From Osedax fenrisi (taxonomy: Eukaryota; Annelida; Polychaeta; Sabellida; Siboglinidae), in the NCBI GenBank assembly GCA_964019155.1, contig OZ025245.1, forward strand, positions 976,701-1,040,700: a stretch of DNA of 64,000 nt, given 5' to 3'. The translations under genes were made by a program, and so were the position numbers. Below, piece by piece: positions 1 to 12,908 of this stretch (its first letter is position 1; the number at the start of each line of letters is the position of its first letter). The notes below the pieces were generated by a model, which did no database searches, had not been told where the DNA came from, and saw only the letters and a list, made by a program, of their open reading frames with translations.

Positions 1-90
1 TATATATATATATACAAATATATAAATATGTCACCAATATTGATATCTATGTTTAACTTTGGAACAAAATTAAATATTGTTAGACACTAT

Positions 91-134
91 CATAGATTTA
101 TAGTTTACAAACTAGTGTAAACTATAAATCTATG
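91..134. repeat. Short perfect hairpin
   Basis: Arms CATAGATTTATAGTTTAC and its exact reverse complement flank an 8-base loop (AAACTAGT). It lies upstream of the first SLC10 exon in the window, presumably in an intron. Confidence 0.85.
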
Positions 135-218
135 GTCACTATATATGCATACTTGTCATATGCATATTCGTATGTGTGTGTGTGTGCGCGCGTGTTGACA
201 CGCTAGCCATCCAAACAG

Positions 219-312
219 GCAGATACATAGGCATCACTGATATCGTGTTCTCTGACTCTGATGTAAACATGGCTACGATGACGTCATCACTAGCTAGGAT
301 CCTCGTCATCAG
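219..312 (+). CDS. SLC10 gene: first exon in window (extracellular N-terminal region)
   Basis: Candidate exon between an acceptor (CCAAACAG) and a donor (ATCAG|GTCAGC). It reads RYIGITDIVFSDSDVNM then ATMTSSLARILVI and ends in phase 2, which matches the phase-2 acceptor at 2775, so the junction reads LVIRRKRLLDALFG. SLC10A3/A5-type proteins have a long N-terminal ectodomain before TM1 and this would be its end. There is no independent support; the call rests on the open frame, the splice sites and the phase match. Confidence 0.55.
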
Positions 313-436
313 GTCAGCATAGTTATTACGTAATAGTGGTATTAGTATGATGTAATACCACTGTTATGGTGTCTGAGGCCATCGTATACTTATGCTACGT
401 ATATTTGTGTATATACACTGCAGTAAATACTGTATA

Positions 437-473
<37 letters not shown>

Positions 474-2366
474 TATACAAATAAACATACATATACACAC
501 ACACACCTATACACACACCTACACACACATATAGTGTATATAACTATTTTATGAAATCCGATTTTGATAACATCGCCGGAAAAGCATAATTTATAAATAA
601 CATTCAATGTATTTATATGTGTATCATCTACATATCCATCTATATAATTGTTATCAGTATAATACCAAAGATTTTGCGAATCCTTCGGAAAATCTTTGAT
701 AATACTATGTTTACGAGTACTTACTAGAGTATATACACTGAATCTAATACATGTATTACTATATCATCAGTAGATAACGTATGAACGTTCAAAGCATTCA
801 GTCATTAGATGATAAGTATCTTTAATTAGGTCATACTTACATTTAATTAGGTCATAATTACCTTTAAGTAGGCCATAATTAACTCTATTTATGACCACAT
901 TAATTTTAATAAAGCCATCGCCTACTTTAATTAGGTCATAAGTAATATTAATTAGGTCATCTGTAACTTTAATGAGGTACTTAATAAAGTTTTATTTTAA
1001 TGTAAATGTTTTGTTTTTTAAATTGTATGTGAATGTGTATACACATTCACATGCGTTCACATACGTTCCTAACTCTATAATTCTAATATTATAGTTTTTT
1101 AATCTCTATAGATTTAAAAAAAACTATACGTTTAGAATTATAGAGTTAGGAACGTAAAGTTAGAATTACATATATGTAACTATAGGTAGGGGAAAGTAAC
1201 CGAATATGGACAGTGCCTGAATACGGACACCCCCGTTATCTATGGAATTAAAAGATTAAATACAATTTTAAAATTACAATAATATCTATAATCATATAAT
1301 ATTAATATATTGTTATATTTGAATACAAATAATGAGTCATAAAAAGTTAAGACCATTTATTGTTAAAGTGTCCGTATTAGGTTACTTTCCCATGTAACTT
1401 TATTATTGTATAATAACTATAGTATAGTAAATTAACTATACATTATACTAACTATATTACGGTATAGTAACCACGTAGCTCCTAAATAACTAGATATTGG
1501 TGTATAAAGATTATTCTGAAACAGAGTCAATAAACTAATATCTGTTGGGAATAGAAGATATTTACACGTACATATATTAATTCTTTTGATTACTTAGGTA
1601 GCATTTTTGTAACGTGCCACAGTACCACAGTACCACAATACCATAGTACCATATTACCACAGTACCATAGTACCACAGTACCACATAATCATAGTACCAC
1701 AGTACCACAGTACCATAGTACCATCTGAATTTACATGTATAAGCACGGGACTATGGTACTATGGTATACCATAATATAGTGTGGTATACCACGTATACGT
1801 TACGTTACAAAAAACGCACCATAAAATGTACAAGTTTGAAATAAATAGTGTATTAACATACACATATTTAAATGTAGCATATAACAGCATAATATTAAGT
1901 TAAAACTTATTGGTTACCTATTACCTGTTACCTAATTATTGTATTGACACTCCCTCGACTTCGTTTTGAAAATGTCTCTCATATTTCAAATATAATATAA
2001 TTATTGCTCGAACAGCGAGGATGTCTTTAGTTTTGACTTGATTATTAGATTTGATTCAATGTAACGTTGGACCTACGACGCAGAGGGATACCATTACAGA
2101 TTTCCGGAACATGGATGGAGAATATTTATGTTTGCAGATGTTAAATGAGATAGGTCGGCATTTTTTTATTCTTATTCTGTAATTCACGTGGTACACTATT
2201 TTAATTAGCTGGATACATACTTCACCTCCGTATATAACCCAAGTTACATACATGTATATATCTCTTATACGTCTATGTATGTACCGTTGTATTAAGTTCA
2301 ACATAATGTGTTTGTATGCATATAGCTGTGTGGATGTACATAGCACGATAATCCGATAGGATTAAG

Positions 2367-2397
<31 letters not shown>

Positions 2398-3113
2398 ATG
2401 GATTATACTAGTTTAGAGCATATATTAAAAAATCTAGATATGCGGGTATTTTACTAGTCGATTATTTCATAAACCCGGTAAACAAATTATAGTATATATA
2501 CTATATGTCATATGAAATGCACAATGCATATATATATATATATATATATATATGTAATAGGTTTAAACCTATATAATTATATAATTATAAACTATATAAT
2601 TATATATATATAGTATGTGCGTTTATTGCGTAATATCATATATTATTGTTAACCGGATAGTTAGTAACTACTAGTTACCGTAATAGTAGGTCATTATTCA
2701 TGACTCGTGATTCATAACGTATGACTCATAACGTATGACTCATAACTGCAATGAATGTATCGCTCCGTCCACAGAAGGAAGCGATTACTAGACGCTCTGT
2801 TCGGCTACTTCCTGACGTTCCTGCTGGTGATCATCTCATTCGGGTTCGGCTGTCAACTGAACATAGAAAGCGTTAAGGACTATTGTCGACGACCGGTGGC
2901 TCCCCTGGTGGCCGCTTTGTGTCAGTTCTGTATAATGCCCGCTGTTAGTGGTAGTCATAACGTACCAGTATTGTAACTTTGTTTGTATTCGGTGCGCTTT
3001 TGTAACTTAAAGGGGTTTCACACCAACTCGAACGCAATTATTAACTTTAATAAGTAGAGGTTAACGTTTAACTCTAATATTTCATCTAATATTTAAATTT
3101 CCGTAATTATTAG

Positions 3114-3150
<37 letters not shown>

Positions 3151-4269
3151 TACGCAATTATTAACTCTATTTATTAAAGTTAATAATTGAGTTCGAGTTG
3201 GTGAGAAACCCCTTTTAGGATAACACTTTCAGGCTGTTATATTATAGCTTTATGGTACACGATAAACATAGGTAAACATAGTAAACATACTTGTAAAAAA
3301 ACCCATATTAGGTGTATAAAATAAATATGGTTGTGGGTATTGTGTCAAAATCCGTGTTCTATTGTTGATATCTTGAAAACCTATTATCATTTATCTACCA
3401 TTGATGTATGTATGTGTTTAAGTATTCAATATGGTTATAGTTGTCGGAATATATCTAGTTATAGGTTCTAATAATATATTATAATGTTAATCGATTTTTT
3501 TAAATTCCCTTCTCTCATATTTATTTGTTGAACTTTTACTACACACACACACGTTGCAAATGATTTAAATTAAATTATAATAATATGAAAGACATAATTG
3601 AAGAAGCCGATATCTGAAGGCTATAAAAAGGGTATATAAATCAGATCCGATTTGTTGATTGATTGATAATTTATTAAGTATACTTATATATATATATTTA
3701 TAGTCGAAATATATAATCGAAAGTATAAAGTATAAATATTTTCTAATTATTTGTTGGCGTTACATGCTGTATTGTATTACTTGAAAACAATGATATGTGT
3801 TTGTATGATTGTGATGGCATATATATACAAATGTATGTTCGCATAACTGTACGTATGTGTATATATGCGTATACATACATACGTGTGTATTCGTGTATAT
3901 GTTTGATTATTTGTGATTATAATGACTACATAAGCTAACTAATATCCTTCAGATCGGCATAGGGCTAACATACGCGTTCTCTTTGTCTCCGACGATGTCC
4001 TTGGGTCTTATTAGTGTGGCCTGTAGTCCGGGTGGTGGCGCTAGTAACTCATGGGCTTTCATCCTCGGAGGTGACCCTGACCTCTCGTTGACTATGACCT
4101 TCATCAGTCTTTGTCTAGCTTTAGGTTAACCTTCAAAACAATACCGTCACAATAATATGTCCACATCTTACATTCACAACAATATATTCAAAACAATACA
4201 TTAACAACAATAGAGCTATAGATAACTACAGGTACACTCGTTCTTGATAGTGTTGGTGTGCGTATACAC

Positions 4270-4300
<31 letters not shown>

Positions 4301-7290
4301 CGTATAAGTGTAGGTTTATTTGTATGTGTATACATATATGTATTTATAGTTATAGGATTATACGTGTATATGTTTGGTTGTAGATGTAAGTGTATGCTCA
4401 GGTATTGATATAAATATATATATGTGTGTGTGAGTGTGTATGTGTGTATGTATACATGTGTAGATACATCTTCAAAACAATTGTTCTACCTAAAGTTATG
4501 TATCATACATAATGTATGTAGGACCTGTACTGTTGGTGAATGTGTGGATGTATTCACAGGTTTAAGTTTTAATGTTATTGCAGTAAGCCATTGGTTCCCA
4601 ACATATAAGTCATTACCCAAATATGGGTCATTGGGTTTTTTTGTTGGGTCATGAGACAATTTCTAAAAAAATGTATATATATACATATATATATATTATA
4701 ATTAATATTATTATTTTATGACTAAAGTTTAATAATACAAAAATAAAATGTATAATTGGGTTATGGTATATTTTTTAATTAAGAATTATCAAAAAAAGGG
4801 TCATTGTTAAAAAAGGTTGGAAACCACTGCAGTAAGCAAAGCTTGATGTTATGAAATTCTTACTAATATATGTCTGGATATATTTGTTTATATTGGGGGG
4901 TTGTGTGTGTGATATTTCATTATAATGTATAGACTTAAACACAGTACTGTTGCTGTATTATGTTCTATACGCATAATCTTATTATTTACTGACAATAGAC
5001 TTAATTAAGTATTTAAATACTAAACATAGTTAATTTACTATTCATTAAGTCTATTAATAGACGACAATAGTTTGTTGACTTGTCATTTCCCGGTGAGTAA
5101 TGGATAGGTCGACTTATGATCATATGTAAATTATAGAATTACAATTTAAAGCGCGTTGACAATATTGCAGTGGATGCAGCTGCTCTAATAAGATATTGTA
5201 GGGTATACCCTATAGGGGCGGAGGGTAGGGGCGGAACCATCATACCTCGCCCATTAGTTAGATCTCGTATATATAGCTCTATATCACCTATCATCATAGA
5301 CGCGGGTGCTACGTGATATATCGGTCTCAACTACGTACCTGAATTCCTATTATCCCCATAACAATAATCCTATTGTACCCTATATGAAGTATGCCCTTAT
5401 ATTTATTCATAACTACCCCTCTAAGTAACCCCTATGGTTACCCTATAGGAATGATGCTCCTGTGGTTGTTCATTACTACCCCTCTAAGTGTCTACTACAC
5501 CCCTATTGTTACCCTATAGGAATGATGCCCCTGTGGTTGTTCATTACTACCCAATACGTGGTAAAGTTAGACCAACAAGTGAAAGTTCCTTATATGGTCA
5601 TCTCTATGAATCTGGCGCTCTTCGTTATTCCCTGTTTCATGGGTAAGTGTTATTGTTGTTGTTGCTGTTGTTTTTGGGAGCGGCATACGGGCGTTACGCG
5701 GATATGACTCCGCGGCAGAACGCCAGAACAGCCCTTGGTGCTGACACCAAGACTGAGAGAGGGGGTGCCGCCCCCCCGAAACATCGGATCCTCCTCCTCC
5801 GGGTAGCCGGGCATTCCTGGAGCCAGTGCTCTAGGGTCTCGAACTCTTCTTCACAGTAAGGGCACATCGCTGTCGAGTTCGCGTCGATGATGTTGCGGTA
5901 GGCCGCTAGGCTTCTGCAGTGGCCACTGCGCAACTGGGCTAGCAACACCGCCTCTCTTCTCGTCAGAGGCTCGTCGCTCCTGGTGTCGCAATAGACGGCC
6001 TTTGTTCTGCTATGCGTGATCTCTACGTCCACCACCTCTCTTTTCACATTAGCCTTGGCAGCCTCGAAGGTAATCCTTCCTGCCAACGACGTAGAGGTAG
6101 TGGGCGCACTAGACCACGCACTGTTCGCAGCGTCATCCGCCCATTCGTTGCCAATCAGTCCGCAGTGACCGGGAACCCACTGAAGCAGGACCTCCCGGTT
6201 TAGAGAGAACAGGCCACGTCGGACTTCCGCGACTCCTGCCTTATCCGACTTGCCTGAGCCCTCCAACGCCAACATCAAAGACTGGCTGTCCGAGCACACC
6301 ATGACGGGATCAAACCTGCCATCTTCTTCGGCAAGCCACTTGATGGCCAAGTTCAATGCCGCCACTTCCGTCTCGAACGATGACGTCCAACGACTGCCCT
6401 TCTGTGTTCTGGTGGTGATGTGGATTGGGGCAGATGCAGAGCCTGACGTGACCACCGCAGCGCTACCCCCACAAGAGTGACCACTCTCCGGGAACCCGTC
6501 CGTGTAAATGGTCTCCCTTTGGGAGCCCGCTGCTGCAATAGTCTGTAGCGAGTCTTCTAGCAGTGCTTCCTGGCTTCGGAGCGTCTTGCCCCCCTTAGCT
6601 AGGAGCGATTTAACTCGCCACAACTTACCTCTGCCCCACAACCAGGGTGGTTTACGATTATATAGGAACGGCTCTCTTGGATGGTCCTCCAGGCCAATAT
6701 TACCACAGATTTCTTTCGCCAGATCGCTAAAGCAACTCCTGTTGTTGCTGTTGTTGTTGTTGTTGTTTTTTTGTTATTGTTGTTGTTATTGTTATTGTCA
6801 TTGTAGTTGTTGATTTGGTTATTGGTAGGATTCATTATCGTTAGTAGTTTATTACATAATAGGTACACCTGATAATTTTAATAATTATATTTTAATTTAT
6901 TTTTTATATTATTAATTACATAATATTGTTGTCTTATGTATAATAATATATATTGTTATTGTTATTGTTATTATTATTTTATTTTTATTTGGTGGAGTCC
7001 TTTCATCCCATCCAGGAACCTAGGTCAAGTTTCACATATATTTCTCTAATATCCCTTCGCTCTCTTGTTAAGGCATCCATGGTTTTAACGAGAGCCGATC
7101 ATTTATTTATACACAATTATATAAGATCACTTCAAAATATTATTTTAAGATCTATTTTAATGGTCCGGGTGGGGGTTTTATCCGCATCCTACTTCTTGTG
7201 TGGCTGAGCCACACAGATAGTTGATATATATATATAAAATGATTTAATAAATAAATGCCGAACAAGTTCGACCTGGTATGGTAAGGTATA

Positions 7291-7364
<74 letters not shown>

Positions 7365-10300
7365 TTTGTAAAATATGAAAACATTTATCAATTCAGCATA
7401 TTATCAATTAAATAAAATAATATAATAGGGCTATAGCTATATTACTATATGAATAACTATCTAATGAACACATAACAATATATCATCAGGAATTCTAGTT
7501 TCAAAGATGGCTCCGGATAAAGCTAAGACAGCCGCCAAGTGGATCATCAAACCCCTGAGCTGTTTATTTATCTTGTGGCTTCTATTCGTTAGAGTTGCAA
7601 ATAGATGCACACTTATTATTCTCGTGTATTCATGATTTTCATACTTATGACTATATATTATTACTACCTAGTATTACACTTAGTGATGGGTATATGATGT
7701 TACCTATAGGTAACTAATATTCAATATCTGATCACGAAACACGAATACATTTGTTGTAATATATAATTTTGTTATATATATAATAAATATATCATAATAA
7801 TTGTATGTCACTATAATGTTATAGATATAGATATGGGTATGTGTGTACTTGTTGTTGTTGTATGTGTGTGTGAGCATGTACATGTGTTTGTACACAATTA
7901 TAACTTTTTCACAACCGATAGGAGGTATATATATACCTACAAATATTCCTATAATATGATCAACTTTTTATTGTAACATTAAAATCAAATTTGAGTAATT
8001 ACATTAGTGCAAGTATTACGTGTTAAGTACTATTGTTACGTAATATATAATACACTATCCCTACCCCCGTCACTACCCCTAACCCCATCACTACACCTAC
8101 CCCCTCACTACCCCTACCCCCGTCACTACCCCTACCCCCGTCACTACCCCTATCCCCTTCACTACCCCTATACCTCAAACGTAGAAATAGGTTAGGGGGC
8201 AAGCTTTCGACGAAAAAACGAACGCCGTTCGTTTGATTTCGAAACATTATTTTGTTTATTGTATTAAAAATATTTTAATATAACTCATTTTCTTTAAAAC
8301 GATGTATAAAGATTAACTATATCGTTGACGATTAATAATAAGTGACCTAGCAATGTATTATAAACATTCTCCTGTCGAACATATGATGCGCATCCTTATG
8401 CAATAGGTGTGTCATACATCAAACTTGCTGTGTGTGATACATACACTTATATCTCTGAATGTTGTGTACACTATTTACAATATTTGGAAGGGTCCACCGT
8501 TTGAACCGTTTGTTAAATATTTATAAAATTATCAGAGTTTATAAATAATATAGGTTACTATAACCTAGTTACTTTTGAACAACATGTTATACATCATATG
8601 ATATATACATGTAAAATATATTAAAGATAATGAATTATTTTAAATATTACGAGTACAGTGTACGCCGTACACATACACACACGCACACATACACACACTC
8701 TCTCTCTCTCTCTCTCACACACTTACACAATCGCACTCACACACACATACACACACTCACACTCACACACATACACAAACTCTCACACACATATACTCAC
8801 ACACACACATCGCACCACACATAGGTGGGGACATACGCGAACTGGTACATGTTCCGAGTGATGCGCACATACGCGACTTCAGTACTGCCCGTGTCCATGC
8901 TACTACCGTGGATAGGAATGCTACTAGGGTTTCACTATTGTTGTTATTGTTGTACAGACGAGCGCGCGCGTGTGTGCGCATCAACGTAGGCATATGATGG
9001 CGTGCGTCGCAGCGTGCACGTGCATACCTTCATGCATGAACTAACACTGCACACTTATAATGACTTATATACATTCATTAATTAGTATACCTGGCTGGGT
9101 ACAATACCTGCGTCTAAATATCGGCTTTACCCAGTCAACTTGTGTCGGCGATATTTGGTAATATTTGACAAAGAAGATTTTTTTTTAATTCCAATAAAAT
9201 CCGGATAAATTTGGATACTAATAACCCACATATATTTGTTCACATTTCCAGGCTTTTTTCTTTAAAATTATTCACCAACAAAATCCTGATTTTGCAAACA
9301 CAAGTTTACTGGGTTACCAGTGGTAACTTACCACATACCTACCTAACGTACACGTTACTATTGTTACCGGTTACCTTACACACACGTGACGTTACTATGG
9401 TTACCGGTTACCTTCCAAACAGATACGTAATCAGCCGTTATCCTGCGAACCTATCGAATAAAGTTAGCGTCACGGTTGCCATAGAAACGGGCATACAAAA
9501 CATGGGAATTCCTATTGTTATGCTACAGGTTAGCCGATGTACATTGTTGTTTAGGTTATGGTAGCTACATTGAATATTATCTAGCATACTTTATAGGATT
9601 GATGATACCTAATAGTACAAGTATTGAATTTATATGGGGGGAAAGTAACCGAATACGGACAATCTCGGTATCTCAGGAACCATAAATCCGACAAAAAAAT
9701 TGTAATGAATAAAATATTCATAATTATATAAATAGTCTACAAAAATATATTTTATTTTTAAATTATTCATAATATTGCTGATATATCCAATAAAGTGATT
9801 TTTTTATTACGTTTTTAAATTTATGAATAAAAATGTTAACTTAAAACCTTCTCAAGAATATACAAATGTATCGATATCGATATAAAACATAATAATATAT
9901 TATTAAAAGTAAAGAATTCTAAAAATTATATACATAATTTCTATATTTGTTATCAAATATTCATTAAGTTATAAGCATATATCTAGAGGTCATATAAGTC
10001 CATAATACGGACACTCTAAATGTCTTAACACGGACACCCTATAACCAATCAGCGCGCAGCGTATACGTATATATATATATGAACTATTCATATGAACTAT
10101 TCTGATTTTCATAAAAATCGCGTGCGTTATAATATTAATACCACCAATAAAGCTAAATCTAAAATATTTATTATATAGATACTTAAATTGTATTATTACT
10201 TAAAAATAATAAAAATAAATAATTATTAACTAATTAAATTAGAAAAATTATTCATAAAATTAATCATAAATAATGTAATTGTGATTTGTCTGATTGATTC

Positions 10301-12831
10301 ATCATTACTATTTTTGAATAAAAATATTGAGTCATAAAATGTTAAGACCATTTATTGTTAAAGTGTACGTATTAGGTTACTTTTCCCTATGCATATATGC
10401 ATTAAAGTTTGTATATATATATATATATATATATATATTGTAATAATAAGGTATTACACAAGATTAATAAACATTAATTATTCCCAATTCGAATTTCTAT
10501 GAAAATATAGAATTAAAATCTACGGAGCTTTTACAAATGTGACCAATTAGGTACCCTGTAGAGAAAATAGAATATATCGATAGGTATGCTCAAGGACATA
10601 TGTCATATGGACATATGTTCTTGTGTATATCTCTCATATGTTCATAGTAACTATTTTTCGTTACATTTATTGTTGATATTCTTTATCAAATACACATTTT
10701 TAAATATATATAGCAAGATAGGGGAAAGTAACCTAATACGGACACTTTAACAATAAATCTTAACATTTATGATTCATTATTTGTATTCAAAAATTACAAT
10801 ATATTAATATTATATGATTAATAATCATTGATTATAGATATTATTGTGATTTTAAAATTTTATTTGTGTATTTTAATTCCATAGATAACGGGGGTGCCCG
10901 TATTCCGTACCCATAGAGAACGAAGTGTTCTATGTCCGTACCCATGTCCGAATACGGACACCTTTTATACCACTAGATAAACTATATATTATTGATGAAT
11001 CAATCAGAAAAATTACAATTACATTATTTATAATTAATTTTATGAATAATGTATTCTAATTTAATTAGTTAATAATTTATTTATTTTTATTATTTTTAAT
11101 TAATAAAATACTTTAAGTATCTAAATAATAATAAGTTTACATTTAGCTTTATTGCTGGTATTAATATTATAACGCACGCGATTTTTATGAAAATCATAAT
11201 AGTTCATACGCTCCGCACTGATTGGATATAGGGTGTCCGTATTAAAACATCTATAGTGTCCGTATTAGATACTTATATGACCTCTAGATATAACTTAATG
11301 AATATTTGATAACAAATATAGAACTTATATATATAATTTGTAGAATACTTTAGTTTTTAATGATATAACATTATATATATAATGTTATATTTTTATATAT
11401 AATGTTATATTTTATATCGATACATTTGTATATTTTTGATAAGGTTTAGGTTGACTTTTTTTTTCATAAATTTAAAAGCGTAATAAAAAAATCAGTTTAT
11501 TGGATATATCAGCAGTATTTTTAATAATTAAAAAATAAAAAATACTTTTTTATACTATTTATATAATTATGAATATTTTATTCATTACAATTTTTTTTGT
11601 AGGATGTATGGTTTCTGAGATACCGAGAGTGTCCGTATTCGGTTACTTTCCCCTATAATAGTATATTTAGGTTTATATTATCTTAATCCCTTATCTTATT
11701 TCAATTAAGATATGCATATAAGCCATCGATATAAAGATAGTATATAAATAATTATTTATTTATATCCATTATATATGGATTTTTAATTAAGAGTAGTTTA
11801 CGTACATATATGTACTATAAGATAATAACATATACTATATTATACGAAATCGGATATCCTGCATCTATGAATTTATGACTTAGGTCAAATAATTAATAAT
11901 TTTAAAAATATATTCCTACTTTAAAATAACTAACCTAGATTTCTATTATTTTAATTATTCTATTTAAAAATTGTAATCTAAAGGGGATATCCCACTATAA
12001 GTAGCTCGCCTATAACTTGCCGGAAATATTGTAACTTTAAAACTATTTACTATTAAGTTAACTGCAATTCTAGTGGGGTATACCTCTTACTTTCCGGCAA
12101 CTTGCCTTAATATAAGGGGTATCCCATTACAAATTGGTTAAAATGGTTTTAAAGTTGAAATATTTCTAGCAAGTGGCCGGAAATACTTGTAGTGGGTTAC
12201 CCTAATCAATTTCTGATAGGATATATGTGTATAGGTATAGTTGGCCAATATTTGAATGTCCATTCTCAAATTGTAATAAATTCCATACTTAAAAATGACT
12301 TGACATATTTAATTAATTAGAAATCCGATGCAAATAAGATATAGTAGGACCTAAATATATAAATAATTTTAAACTTTTTTTTATTATATTTGAAAAAAGA
12401 TAGATAAATATACAAAAATTTTATGAATTAGAAATTTTATTTCACTAAATCAATGATAGTATTTTCTTAATGATCAATAATATATTTTAATGTTAATAAT
12501 TATCTAACTACAATCGAACATTTCATTTTAAATAATTCATAAATAATATATTTCTTCTTCTCGGAATTCCTATTTACATTGTTTTAGAATTTTTCAAAGA
12601 ATCATCATTCTACAAAACTCATTATAACATACTAAGAATAGAATCATTTAATTTAACTATAGTTTTGTATATATCATTATAATATCCTTAAACGATATCG
12701 AATGTAGGTAGGTATATATTTGTGTATTTAAGTTCATCATCAACAATATTTAATGATTAATCTCTTATGTAATAATGCTGTTCCGAGGATGTCAGTATTT
12801 GCTAGGTTTTTTATCGGCTAGTAAATGATAT

Positions 12832-12908
<77 letters not shown>

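Larger units (their letters stand above)
313..2774 (+). other. SLC10 intron: repeats only
   Basis: No exon-like sequence was seen. The stretch contains (TA)n near 439-470, 2366-2388 and 2529-2552, an interrupted hairpin with AAAGATTTT arms at 656-713, GGTCATAA-type repeats, a 91-bp hairpin, one short member of TIR family 1 and an 8-bp minisatellite. Confidence 0.6.

Noticed and set aside
2056..2346. 96-codon minus-strand frame
   Set aside because: No family features, lies within an intron, composition like the surrounding non-coding DNA.
6012..6538. Plus- and minus-strand frames of 61-76 codons
   Set aside because: Shadows of the RNase H frame in GC-rich sequence.
8023..8247. 74-codon minus-strand Gly/Ser/Arg-rich frame
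   Set aside because: Translates the 18-bp minisatellite.
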